The translations under genes and the position numbers were made by a program. From Sphingopyxis sp. OPL5 (GTDB lineage Bacteria; Pseudomonadota; Alphaproteobacteria; Sphingomonadales; Sphingomonadaceae): a stretch of DNA of 64,000 nt. How positions within the stretch are numbered: position 1 is the first letter of the stretch; each line of letters opens with the position of its first letter. The notes beneath the pieces were generated by a model. That model saw nothing but the letters and a program-made list of their open reading frames with translations. It made no database searches and was not told where the DNA came from. Location: positions 682,001 to 746,000 of the forward strand of contig NZ_CP060725.1 of NCBI RefSeq assembly GCF_003797775.2, given 5' to 3'. Shown piece by piece: positions 7,537 through 15,611 of the stretch.

Positions 7537-9642
7537 TCAGTAACGCGCACGCACCCCCAGGAAAAAGCTGCGCCCGGGTTCGGGAAAACCGTCGGTCAGC
7601 GCATAATTGGCGTCGAACAGGTTGCGCCCGCCGATACCGAGCGTGATCCGGTCGGTGACGTCGAAATCGACACGCAGCGACGCCGTGACATAGCCTTCGG
7701 TCTTGTAATAGACCGGCGCCAGCCCGTTCGCCGACGCCGGGGTCACCGTCGTCCGCCCCGACGCAAACTCCAGGCTCGGCACCACCTCCAGCGCCGCGAC
7801 CGGCTTCCACGCCACATAGGCAAAGCCCTTGTGCGCGGGCACGTCGGTCAGTTCGAACGGGCGGATCAACCCGCCCGGCGGCGGCGTCCCGATGTCGAAG
7901 CTGCGATGGATATAGCTGTAGTTGATCCCTGCGTTCAGCGTCCCGCCGAGCCGCAGGTCGACCGCGATCTCGGCGCCATAATAATCCGCCGACCCGATAT
8001 TCTCGCGCCGGTTCAAATTCTGCGGCGTCCGCACCGACACCAAGGCATCGTCGATCCAGCTATAGAAGACCGCACCCGACACGGTCACCGCGCCCATCGC
8101 GCTGCTGGCCCCGATCTCGACATTGGTGGCGCGCTCGGGTTTCAGGTCGGGATTGGCGACGGCGGTCCCGAACTGGCTCGAAAAGCGCTCGAACAAAGTC
8201 GGGAAGCGCGCCCGCGACGACAGGCTGGCATGGACCTCGGTGCCATTCTCGCCGCGCCAGTCGATTCGCCCCTGCGCATTCCACGCGCTGGCGTTGCGCA
8301 GCGGGTAGCTGAACAGCCGGTTCGCCCCGGTCGCGCCCGGCGGCAGGCCGAATTCGTCAGCGCGTGCCAGTTCGCGCCAGTCGAAACTGCCGCCGGCGGC
8401 AAAGGTCAGCCGCGGCGCCAGCGCCAGCCTGTTCTCGGCGGCGATGCTCCACGTCCGCTCGATGCTGCGCTGGTTGGGCTCGGAGGTGCTCGTCGGCAAT
8501 CCCGGCCGGCTCGTCTGCGCCTCATTATGTTCGTCGCGGCGATAGTGGAGCGCGAGCGCCAGCCGGTCGTCCTCGCCAAAGGTGCGCAGCGACAGTTCGG
8601 CCGACCCGCCATAGGCGTTATCGTGATAGGGGCTGTCGAACGCGCGGTTCAGTATCTGCGTCGTCTGCGTGCGGTCGTCGAATGACTGCAACAGGTTCGC
8701 CAGCCGGTTGTAATAGGCGCGCGTCTTCAACGTCGCCCGGTCGCCGAGCGCGGTGGTCGACAGGAAATAGACGCTTTCGACATTCCATTCGGGCCATTTC
8801 CAGTTGCGCAGCGACACATTGCTGGTGTCGGTGATGTGCAGCGGCGCATTCTTCCGCCCCTCCTGCCGCGTGTAACTCAGCACATATTCGTCGCTGTCAT
8901 TGGGCGCAAAGCCGATTTTGGCATTGACGCGCCAATCGCGCGCCTTCGAAAAATCGCGCGCGCCGCCATCCTCATTGACTGTCGGCGCGAAACCGCCCGG
9001 CAGATCCCAATGGTCGGTGATGTTGATCGCGTAGCTCGCCTGCGCATAAAATTTGTCCTGCCGCGTGCCGACAAGCCCGAATCCGGTGAAGCCGCCATAA
9101 TCGAGGTCGGAATCGAGATTGAGCTGCGCCCGCCCCTCGATCTCCAGCGCCTTGGTCGGCGAGCGCGTCACCAGGTTGACCGCGCCGCCCATCGCGCCCG
9201 GCCCGTCGAGCACCGAGGCATAGCCTTTCGCGACCTGGATCTCGGCCACGCCAGGAGTCAGGAAGCGCCCATAATCGAGCCGGTTGTCGGCGGGCAGGTA
9301 GACGCGGATGCCGTCGATCGACAGCGGCACCTGGAACCGGTCGAACCCGCGCACGAACAACAGCCGCTCGTTGCGCGACCCGCCCGAATTGCTCGCCACC
9401 ACGCCCGGGATCAGGCTCGCGGCATCGTCGAGCGTGCGGCGGTCGAAGCGATAGATCGCCTCCTGCCCGACGCGGTCGCTCTCGATCGCCACATCGACGC
9501 TGCGATAGCCGGTGACGACGATTTTCCCCAGCTCGAAGGCGCTGTCGTCAGCGCCGCTTTTGGATGGAGCCGGCGCGACGTCCTGCGCCCAGGCGGGCAC
9601 AGCGATCAGGCAGGCGGCACTGAGAAGAATCCGGCGCATCAT
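7537..9642 (-). CDS. TonB-dependent outer-membrane receptor
   Basis: A 701-residue outer-membrane transporter. A signal peptide of about 19 residues ends at AWA-QD. The plug domain follows, with IVVTGYRSVDV near residues 40-50, LVTRSPTK and the AGYASVLDGPGAMGG-type hinge (here KGYASVLDGPGAMGGAVN). The beta-barrel ends in the aromatic-terminated strand GVRARY expected for BAM-assembled proteins. It imports an unidentified ligand (siderophore, cobalamin or another nutrient) using TonB-ExbBD energy. It converges on the flavin monooxygenase gene with only a 9-bp gap. A near-palindromic element 43 bp upstream (9685-9704) may regulate it. Confidence 0.92.
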   Translation of the reverse strand: MMRRILLSAACLIAVPAWAQDVAPAPSKSGADDSAFELGKIVVTGYRSVDVAIESDRVGQEAIYRFDRRTLDDAASLIPGVVASNSGGSRNERLLFVRGFDRFQVPLSIDGIRVYLPADNRLDYGRFLTPGVAEIQVAKGYASVLDGPGAMGGAVNLVTRSPTKALEIEGRAQLNLDSDLDYGGFTGFGLVGTRQDKFYAQASYAINITDHWDLPGGFAPTVNEDGGARDFSKARDWRVNAKIGFAPNDSDEYVLSYTRQEGRKNAPLHITDTSNVSLRNWKWPEWNVESVYFLSTTALGDRATLKTRAYYNRLANLLQSFDDRTQTTQILNRAFDSPYHDNAYGGSAELSLRTFGEDDRLALALHYRRDEHNEAQTSRPGLPTSTSEPNQRSIERTWSIAAENRLALAPRLTFAAGGSFDWRELARADEFGLPPGATGANRLFSYPLRNASAWNAQGRIDWRGENGTEVHASLSSRARFPTLFERFSSQFGTAVANPDLKPERATNVEIGASSAMGAVTVSGAVFYSWIDDALVSVRTPQNLNRRENIGSADYYGAEIAVDLRLGGTLNAGINYSYIHRSFDIGTPPPGGLIRPFELTDVPAHKGFAYVAWKPVAALEVVPSLEFASGRTTVTPASANGLAPVYYKTEGYVTASLRVDFDVTDRITLGIGGRNLFDANYALTDGFPEPGRSFFLGVRARY

Positions 9643-9684
9643 ATCCCCTTTATGCGGTCGCAGGCGGTTGTTGCCGCCACGAAT

Positions 9685-9704
9685 CTATATATCGCGGTAT
9701 ATAG
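9685..9704. promoter_or_regulatory. Palindromic operator candidate of the TonB receptor gene
   Basis: CTATATATCGCGGTATATAG is a 20-bp palindrome with one mismatched pair. It stands out as AT-rich flanks around a CGCG core in GC-rich DNA. It lies 43-62 bp upstream of the receptor start, where a repressor would cover the promoter. The cognate regulator is unknown and not obviously encoded nearby. Confidence 0.45.
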
Positions 9705-9853
9705 GTCGTCGGACGGGAGCAAGCCGGAAACGCGGCGATCGCCATCGCCTGCGCGCAGCCGCTGCACGTACCACACCCCTCCTAACCACCGCCCGCCAAC
9801 CGCCACCTTGCGACCTGACAAAGGATCGCTGGCAGCGAACGCGGTCCAAAACC

Positions 9854-10011
9854 TTGACTTTTTGCAGCACGCCTGCCATATCGGCTCCGCTAACGTCGCC
9901 TGCGACGGAAAATAGATGCCCCCTCGGGGTGGATACTTCCCTTCACTCGCTACCAGCCCTGCCGGTGCATTTGCCGGTGGGTTATTTATGTTTTCGTGAA
10001 AGGAAACTCCC
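9854..10011 (+). promoter_or_regulatory. cspA: Putative promoter and long 5' leader of cspA
   Basis: TTGACT at 9854-9859 is followed, 17 bp on, by CATATC at 9877-9882. If this is the promoter, the transcript would start near 9890 and carry a leader of about 120 nt. Long structured leaders are a known feature of cold-shock mRNAs, where they act in temperature-dependent stability and translation. A CCCC-TC-GGGG hairpin near 9920 and the AAAGGAAAC ribosome-binding site before 10012 are visible. The -10 match is weak. Confidence 0.4.
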
Positions 10012-10218
10012 ATGCCGACCGGCACCGTCAAATTCTTCAACACCGACAAGGGCTATGGCTTCATCTCGAATGAAGATGGTTCGGGCGACGCGTTCGTCCA
10101 CATCACCGCCGTCGAGCGTTCGGGTCTCGCGACCCTGAACAAGGACCAGCGCATCACCTATGAGCTGGAAACCGACAACCGCGGCAAGACCTCGGCCGTG
10201 AATCTTCAGTCGGCCTGA
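10012..10218 (+). CDS. cspA: Cold-shock protein, CspA family
   Basis: A 68-residue single OB-fold RNA chaperone. Both nucleic-acid-binding motifs are present: RNP1 KGYGFIS (about residues 14-20) and RNP2 DAFVHIT (about 27-33), with the aromatic residues that stack on bases. It melts RNA secondary structure in the cytoplasm. The ribosome-binding site AAAGGAAA is well placed. The stop codon is followed after 2 bp by the IF-1-like gene, so the two probably share a transcript. Confidence 0.95.
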   Translation: MPTGTVKFFNTDKGYGFISNEDGSGDAFVHITAVERSGLATLNKDQRITYELETDNRGKTSAVNLQSA

Positions 10219-10220
10219 TT

Positions 10221-10478
10221 TTGGCCAAAGAAGAAATCATCACCTTCGATGGTGTGATCGACGAAATCCTGCCCGACGCCCGTTTCGGCGTCATGCTTGA
10301 AAATGGTCATCGCATCATCGCCTATACCGCTGGCCGGATGCGACGCTTTCGCATCCGGTCGGTCGTCGGCGATGCCGTGAAGATCGAAATGACCCCCTAT
10401 GACCTCAGCAAGGGGCGCCTCGTCTATCGCGAGCGCGGACCCGGAGGTCCCGGCGGCGGCGCACAACGACGCCGCTGA
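10221..10478 (+). CDS. infA: Translation initiation factor IF-1-like protein, TTG start
   Basis: An 85-residue OB-fold protein that matches IF-1: MAKEE at the start, [21 protein letters not shown] in the middle and [17 protein letters not shown] at the end. IF-1 binds the ribosomal A site during initiation. The initiation codon is TTG, since no in-frame ATG or GTG preserves the conserved MAKE end. It lies 2 bp after cspA and has no clear ribosome-binding site of its own, so translation is probably coupled. Compared with a typical 72-residue IF-1 it has a Gly/Arg tail of about 12 residues. It could be a second, cold-linked copy rather than the housekeeping gene. Confidence 0.85.
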   Translation: MAKEEIITFDGVIDEILPDARFGVMLENGHRIIAYTAGRMRRFRIRSVVGDAVKIEMTPYDLSKGRLVYRERGPGGPGGGAQRRR

Positions 10479-10535
10479 TTTCCCCAAAAAATGACCTGAA
10501 TATCACGTCAACGACAACAGAAACTACGAGAGACT

Positions 10536-10676
10536 ATGTTTAATCATTCCAATGCCTTTCCGCATGTCGCGGTTCTTTCTTCGCCCAAGGCCCCGCAGCG
10601 GGCCCAGGCATCGCGTCGCTCGCCGACGCTCTCGCGCAGCGAGTTGCGACGGCTGATCGCCGACATGATCGACTGA
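10536..10676 (+). CDS. Small basic protein of unknown function (46 aa)
   Basis: A 46-residue open frame with ATG at 10536 preceded by a GAGAG ribosome-binding stretch and ending in TGA at 10674. The middle is rich in Ala, Arg, Pro and Ser, and the end SRSELRRLIADMID looks like a short amphipathic helix. It lies between the cspA/IF-1 pair and the 64-residue gene, all on the plus strand. No family is recognised. A hairpin (10693-10713) separates it from the next gene. Confidence 0.5.
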   Translation: MFNHSNAFPHVAVLSSPKAPQRAQASRRSPTLSRSELRRLIADMID

Positions 10677-10692
10677 TCGACATACACCCCGG

Positions 10693-10713
10693 CGGCGGCC
10701 CTCCCGGCCGTCG
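10693..10713 (+). other. Hairpin between two small genes
   Basis: CGGCGGCC (10693-10700) pairs with GGCCGTCG (10706-10713) across a CTCCC loop, with one G-U pair in RNA. There is no T-tract after it, so it is not a standard terminator. It lies directly 5' of the AAGGAGA ribosome-binding site of the next gene and could affect mRNA stability or translation. Confidence 0.35.
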
Positions 10714-10731
10714 CACAAGGAGAAAACGGCC

Positions 10732-10926
10732 GTGTCCACCACCAGCGACTTCTATCTGGCCCAGGCCGACAAATGCGCCAGCGACGCGGCCGCCACCTCG
10801 CTCACCCAGGTCCGCGACCGCAATCTGCGCGCCGAGGCCGCGTGGCGCTCGATGGCCGAAAAAATCCTCCTGACCGAACAGACCCGCGCCCGCCGTGACG
10901 CGGCGAAGGACGAAGCGGCCGCCTAA
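10732..10926 (+). CDS. Small helical protein of unknown function, GTG start (64 aa)
   Basis: A 64-residue, mostly helical, charged protein with GTG start and a strong AAGGAGA ribosome-binding site (10718-10724). The sequence DFYLAQADKCASDAA and LRAEAAWRSMAEKILLTE resembles short conserved proteins of sphingomonads that have no assigned role. Its stop overlaps the stop of the convergent sigma-factor gene by 4 bp, so antisense transcription at the ends is possible. Confidence 0.75.
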   Translation: MSTTSDFYLAQADKCASDAAATSLTQVRDRNLRAEAAWRSMAEKILLTEQTRARRDAAKDEAAA

Positions 10927-12185
10927 TCGGCGCACGCCGCGGCGCGTGCCTGCAGCCATTCGCGCTCGCGCGCATTGCCCGACAGGGCCGCGGCATCTTC
11001 GAACGCCGCCCTCGCCTCGCTCCACCGCCCCGCGCGAAACAGGAAATCGCCGCGCGCCGCCGGCAAGGGCGCGTAATTGCGCAGTGCCGCCGTGCCGGCG
11101 ATCGCATCGACCAGCCGCAACCCCGCCTCGGGCCCGAACGCCATACTGTGTGCCACCGCGCGGTTGAGCTCGACGACGGGCGACGGCATCACCGTGCCCA
11201 GCCGGTCATAGAGCCACGCGATCCGGACCCAATCGGTATCCTCGGCCCGCCGCGCCCGCGCGTGACAGGCCGCCAGCGCCGCCTGCAGCGCATAGGGTCC
11301 ATCGGCGCCGCCCAGCGCCTCGACCTTCGCCAGCGCCGTCAGTCCGCGGTGGATCAGCAACTGGTCCCAGCGCGCGCGATTCTGCTCGGTCAGCGGGACA
11401 AAGCCGCCACCGGGTCCCGATCGTGCGGTCAGCCGCGACGCCTGGATTTCCATCAGTGCGAGCAGCGCCAGAACCTCGGGTTCCGCGGGCATCAGCGCGG
11501 CCAATATCCGCCCCAGCCGCTGCGCCTCGGCGCAGAGCGGCGGCCGCACAAGCGCCTCGCCTGCGGTCGCGGCATAGCCTTCGTTGAAGATCAGGTAGAT
11601 CACTTCGAGCACCGAGGCGAGCCGCGCCGCGAGGTCCGCGCCGCGCGGCACTTCGAACGCCACCCCGGCCCTGGCGATCGCCTTTTTCGCCCGCGTGATC
11701 CGCGCCGCGATCGTGGCCTCGTTCGACAGGAAGGCCCGCGCGATCTCCTGCGTCGTCAGTCCGCCGACCAGCCGCAAGGTCAGCGCCGCGCGCGCCTCGG
11801 GTGCGATCACCGGATGGCACGCCGCAAAGATCAGCCCGAGCAGTTCGTCGCCGAGCGGATCGTCGATCGCCGCTTCGACCGCGTCGATGCTCATGCCGCC
11901 TTCCCTGTCCAGCTCGCGGGCGATTTCGGCATGTTTGCGCTCCCGCATCGCAGCGCGGCGCATCGCGTCGATCGCGCGCCGCTTCGCCGCCGCCATCAGC
12001 CAGGCGCCCGGCCGATCGGGCACGCCCGATTTCGGCCATTCGGTCAGCGCGATCAGCAGCGCGTCCTGCGCCAGTTCCTCGGCGCGGTCGACATCGCGCG
12101 TCATCCGCGCCAGCCCGGCGATCAGACGTGCCCGCTCGATACGGAACACCGCCGCGATCGCCCGATGGGTTTCGTCCTGCGCCAT
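10923..12185 (-). CDS. RNA polymerase sigma factor, ECF42-like (with TPR-type C-terminal extension)
   Basis: A 420-residue ECF sigma factor. Region 2 contains RAEELAQDALLIALTEWP and PGAWLMAAAKRRAIDAMRR. Region 4 contains LTLRLVGGLTTQEIARAFLSNEATIAARITRAKKAI. A long C-terminal helical domain of about 200 residues follows, as in the ECF42 group, where it replaces an anti-sigma factor as the control element. I start at 12185 because GAGAAGG lies just upstream; an earlier ATG at 12224 has no such signal. It directly follows a DGPF/YciI-family gene, the hallmark partner of this sigma group, and should control that gene or similar ones. Confidence 0.9.
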   Translation of the reverse strand: MAQDETHRAIAAVFRIERARLIAGLARMTRDVDRAEELAQDALLIALTEWPKSGVPDRPGAWLMAAAKRRAIDAMRRAAMRERKHAEIARELDREGGMSIDAVEAAIDDPLGDELLGLIFAACHPVIAPEARAALTLRLVGGLTTQEIARAFLSNEATIAARITRAKKAIARAGVAFEVPRGADLAARLASVLEVIYLIFNEGYAATAGEALVRPPLCAEAQRLGRILAALMPAEPEVLALLALMEIQASRLTARSGPGGGFVPLTEQNRARWDQLLIHRGLTALAKVEALGGADGPYALQAALAACHARARRAEDTDWVRIAWLYDRLGTVMPSPVVELNRAVAHSMAFGPEAGLRLVDAIAGTAALRNYAPLPAARGDFLFRAGRWSEARAAFEDAAALSGNAREREWLQARAAACAD

Positions 12186-12238
12186 GCCCGCCTTCTCGGC
12201 CAGACGTTCCGGGGAGGCAAGCATGGCGGCAAGGCGCG

Positions 12239-12670
12239 TTATTCGCCCGCCATCCGGTCGCGCAATTTCTGTTCCTGTTCGATGATCTCGGGGGTCAGCA
12301 CCTCGCCGAAATCCTCCATTTCATAGAAGGGCCGGATTTCGAGCTCGCTGGGCCCCGGCATCGGGTTCGGACAGCGCTTGGCCCAGGCGACCGCCTCGTC
12401 CATGTCCTTGACCTCCCAGACCCAGTAACCCGCGACCAGTTCGCGCGTCTCGGCGAACGGCCCATCGATCACGCTGCGGTTCGGCCCGTCAAAGGCAATC
12501 CGCTTGCCCGCCGACGAAGGCTTCAGCCCGTCGCCGTCGACCATTACGCCAGCGTTGACCAGTTCCTCGTTGAACTTGCCCATCGCCTCGAACATCGCGG
12601 TCATTTCGGGCGTCGGGTCGATACCCCGCTCGCTATCCTCGGTCGCTTTCACGAACACCATTACACGCAT
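12239..12670 (-). CDS. YciI-like DGPF domain protein, partner of ECF42 sigma factor
   Basis: A 143-residue protein of the YCII/DGPF family. The family motif DGPFAETRELVAGYWVWEV is intact near residues 70-88, and MRVMVFVKATEDSE begins the ferredoxin-like fold. The ATG at 12670 has a GGAG ribosome-binding site and is preferred over an upstream start. The gene precedes the sigma-factor gene on the same strand with about 50 bp between them. DGPF proteins regularly sit beside ECF42 sigma factors; their activity is unknown. Confidence 0.92.
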   Translation of the reverse strand: MRVMVFVKATEDSERGIDPTPEMTAMFEAMGKFNEELVNAGVMVDGDGLKPSSAGKRIAFDGPNRSVIDGPFAETRELVAGYWVWEVKDMDEAVAWAKRCPNPMPGPSELEIRPFYEMEDFGEVLTPEIIEQEQKLRDRMAGE

Positions 12671-12837
12671 TTTCCGTCTCCTTTTCGCCGGGGCCGGCAT
12701 GGCCTCCTGCCTAGACGACGAACGGGCGGTCGCGGAATCGACAGGTCACGAATTTTTTTTCGTCATGCCGCTATGCCGCAGGGCCTTATATGGTGAACCG
12801 CGCTTAATCATCTTCACGCGCCGCCGTTAATCGTCGC

Positions 12838-13962
12838 ATGACCACCATTGCACCTTCTTCAGGCGAGCCGGTAGGGCGGCTCCTCGGATGGCTCGGGCTT
12901 CGCTCCCCCCGCAACGGCGAATCCCAACAGGCGGCCGAGCCGGGGGGTGTACGCGACCTTGCCCGCCTCACGCGGCGCGACCTTGTCGAGGCGATCGGCA
13001 CTTTCCTGATCGACAATGATCTCGACGTCACCCCGGCAAACCTGATCCTCGCGCACAGTGCCTTTTCGGGCAAGAACCCGCGCCTCGCCCGCCAGATCAC
13101 CGCACGCACCGGCAACGGCGGGCTCACGCAGGTATGGCTCGACGAACTGACCGATGAAGTCGCCGACACTTCGGCGCAAGCCGAACTCGAACGGCTCATG
13201 GCGCGGCTCGAAACCAATCTCGACGCCTTCCAGGCGCAGAGCAAGACGGCACACAAGCAAGCCGTGGATTATGGCAGTGAACTCGAACAGCATGTGAGCG
13301 ATCTCGAACAGCTGCAGAAGACCGGCCAGATCGTATCGAACCTCGCCGACCTCGCCAAGACGATGCTCGAACGCACCCGCAAGGCCGAGGACGATATGCG
13401 CAAGAGCGAAGAGGAAGCCAAATCGCTCCGCCGCAGCCTCGAACGCGCCAAGCGCGATGCCGAGATCGACTATCTCACCGGCCTGCCCAACCGCCGCGCC
13501 TTCGAGGAATTGCTCGAAGTCCAGTATCGCGAAGCGCAGATGGCGATGGAGCCGCTCAGCGTCGCCTTTTGCGACATCGACAATTTCAAGGCGATCAACG
13601 ACGCCCACGGCCATGAGGCCGGCGACCGGGTGCTCAAGACGATCGCCGACACGCTGTCGCAAATCAGCGACGACCAGTGCCATGTCGCGCGCCACGGCGG
13701 CGAGGAATTCGTCATGCTGTTCCGTAGCAAGAATCCGGCCGCGGCCGCCGAACGGCTCGACCAGGCCCGCGAGCATCTCGCGGCGCGCCGCCTGATCAAT
13801 CGCAAGACCGACGAACCCTTCGGCCAGATCACCTTCTCGGGCGGAGTCGCCGACATCTTCGGCTTCGGCGACGCACGCGCGGCGCTCAAGGCGGCCGACG
13901 ACGCGCTCTACCTCGCCAAGCAGAACGGGCGGAACCGCATCGAGATTGCTGCATCGGGCTAA
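12838..13962 (+). CDS. GGDEF-domain diguanylate cyclase
   Basis: A 374-residue cytoplasmic protein. An N-terminal helical region of about 200 residues includes a coiled-coil (LERLMARLETNLDAFQ and KAEDDMRKSEEEAKSLRRSL) for dimerisation. The GGDEF domain starts at DYLTGLPNRRAF and carries the active-site loop RHGGEEF at about residue 287, plus DIDNFKAINDAHGH. It should make cyclic di-GMP from two GTP. The RxxD inhibitory site five residues before the active loop is absent, so product feedback of the usual type is unlikely. No membrane segment or known sensory domain is visible. Confidence 0.93.
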   Translation: MTTIAPSSGEPVGRLLGWLGLRSPRNGESQQAAEPGGVRDLARLTRRDLVEAIGTFLIDNDLDVTPANLILAHSAFSGKNPRLARQITARTGNGGLTQVWLDELTDEVADTSAQAELERLMARLETNLDAFQAQSKTAHKQAVDYGSELEQHVSDLEQLQKTGQIVSNLADLAKTMLERTRKAEDDMRKSEEEAKSLRRSLERAKRDAEIDYLTGLPNRRAFEELLEVQYREAQMAMEPLSVAFCDIDNFKAINDAHGHEAGDRVLKTIADTLSQISDDQCHVARHGGEEFVMLFRSKNPAAAAERLDQAREHLAARRLINRKTDEPFGQITFSGGVADIFGFGDARAALKAADDALYLAKQNGRNRIEIAASG

Positions 13963-14029
13963 GGCGTAGTGAACCAATCCCCGCGCCGCCCGTTGGACAG
14001 CCTGCCCTCCCCTTCTATATGCAGGCTCC

Positions 14030-15607
14030 ATGGACTCCACCAAAGCCAAGCTCGTCATCCGCAACAGTGCTCCCCGTGACGCCGCCGCGATCGCGCGCCT
14101 CACCGCCAAGGTCTATGGCCGCGGCGAAGGCTATTCGGCGGCGCAGATCCGCGGCCAGATCAACAATTTCCCCGAAGGTCAGTTCGTCGCCGAATATGAA
14201 GGCGCGATCGTCGGCCTCTGCGCGACGCTCATCGTGCCGCAGGCGGCGGTGTTCACCGATCATCGCTGGGGCGCGATCAGCGGCGGCGGTTTCGGCACCA
14301 GCCACGATCCCGACGGCGACGTGCTTTATGGCATGGAGGTGTGCGTCGACCCCGATTACCGCCGCCTGCGCATCGGCCAGCGCTTCTATCGCAAGCGCCA
14401 GGAACTGTGCCAATCCTACGAGCTGAAGGGCATCGCCTTTGGCGGCCGCATGCCGGGTTACGCCCGCCGCCGCCGCAAATATCCCGACCCGCAGGATTAT
14501 CTCGATGCCGTCATCGAGAAGCAACTGCGCGACCCGGTGATCAATTTCCAGATCGCGCAAGGGTTCGAGCCGCGCTCGGTGCTCCATCATTACGACCGCC
14601 GCGACCTCGACAGCGGCGGCCATGCCGTGCTGATGTATTGGGAAAACCCGCTCGAACCGCAGGACGCCGCGAATCCCAAAGCACGTGGCGCGGTCCCCGA
14701 TCGCCTGCCCGCCTCGGTCCGCGTCGCGACCGTCCAATTCCAGATGCGCGGTATCTCGAAGATCGAGGAGTTCGAGGAACAGGTCGAATATTTCGTCGAC
14801 GTCGCCGCCGACTACAAGGCCGATTTTGTCGTCTTTCCCGAACTTTACACGCTGGAATTGCTGTCGATCGAAAAGAAGAAGCTCGAACCGCAAGCGGCGA
14901 TCGAAAAGATCGCCGACTATACCGAACGCTATGTCGCCTTCATGGAAAAGCTCGCGGTCAGCTATAATATCAACATCATCGGCGGATCGCACCCGACCCG
15001 CGCCGCCAATGGCGACATCCTCAACATCGCCTATGTCTTCCTGCGCGACGGGTCGGTGCATACGCAGCAGAAACTCCACCCGACCCCGTCCGAGCGCCGG
15101 TGGTGGAACATCAAGGGCGGCCACGGTGCCGACGCGATCAACACCGATTGCGGGCCGATCGGCGTGATGATCTGTTACGACAGCGAATTCCCCGAACTTG
15201 CGCGCCACCTCGTCAACCAGGGCGCGATGATGCTGTTCGTCCCCTTCTGCACCGACGAGCGCCGCGGCTATCTGCGCGTCCGCTATTGCTGCCACGCGCG
15301 GGCGGTCGAAAATCAATGCTATGTCATCACCTCGGGGGTCGTCGGCAATCTGCCGAACGTCGAGAATATGGACATCCATTATGCCGAAAGCGCGATCCTG
15401 ACCCCGTCGGACTTCGCCTTCGCGCGCGACGGCGTCGCCGCCGACACCGCGCCGAACACCGAGACCATCGCGATCGCCGACCTCAGCCTCGCCGACCTGC
15501 TCACCAGCCGCCAGAGCGGCGCGGTGCAGAATTTGCGCGACCGCCGCTTCGACCTCTACCGCGTCGACTGGAAGGACGCCCCGACCCCGGGGATAGGGTC
15601 GCGCTGA
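14030..15607 (+). CDS. GNAT acetyltransferase - carbon-nitrogen hydrolase fusion
   Basis: A 525-residue two-domain enzyme. Residues about 8-210 form a GNAT-type acetyltransferase (RNSAPRDAAAIARL at the start and CVDPDYRRLRIGQRFYRKR as the acetyl-CoA-binding loop). Residues about 225-510 form a nitrilase-superfamily amidase with the full catalytic triad: E271 (in FPELYTLE), K348 (in QKLHPTPSE) and C382 (in MICYDSEFPE). This fusion is a known bacterial family without a firm substrate; an amide or N-acyl amine is likely. The gene ends 4 bp before threonine synthase, so they are probably co-transcribed. Confidence 0.92.
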   Translation: MDSTKAKLVIRNSAPRDAAAIARLTAKVYGRGEGYSAAQIRGQINNFPEGQFVAEYEGAIVGLCATLIVPQAAVFTDHRWGAISGGGFGTSHDPDGDVLYGMEVCVDPDYRRLRIGQRFYRKRQELCQSYELKGIAFGGRMPGYARRRRKYPDPQDYLDAVIEKQLRDPVINFQIAQGFEPRSVLHHYDRRDLDSGGHAVLMYWENPLEPQDAANPKARGAVPDRLPASVRVATVQFQMRGISKIEEFEEQVEYFVDVAADYKADFVVFPELYTLELLSIEKKKLEPQAAIEKIADYTERYVAFMEKLAVSYNINIIGGSHPTRAANGDILNIAYVFLRDGSVHTQQKLHPTPSERRWWNIKGGHGADAINTDCGPIGVMICYDSEFPELARHLVNQGAMMLFVPFCTDERRGYLRVRYCCHARAVENQCYVITSGVVGNLPNVENMDIHYAESAILTPSDFAFARDGVAADTAPNTETIAIADLSLADLLTSRQSGAVQNLRDRRFDLYRVDWKDAPTPGIGSR

Positions 15608-15611
15608 AGCG

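Larger units (their letters stand above)
9643..10011. other. Divergent intergenic region between the TonB receptor and cspA
   Basis: A stretch of 369 bp without a supported gene. It holds a palindromic element near the receptor gene (9685-9704) and, on the other side, a probable promoter and long leader for the cold-shock gene (9854-10011). Short open frames on both strands lack ribosome-binding sites and recognisable products. Confidence 0.6.
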
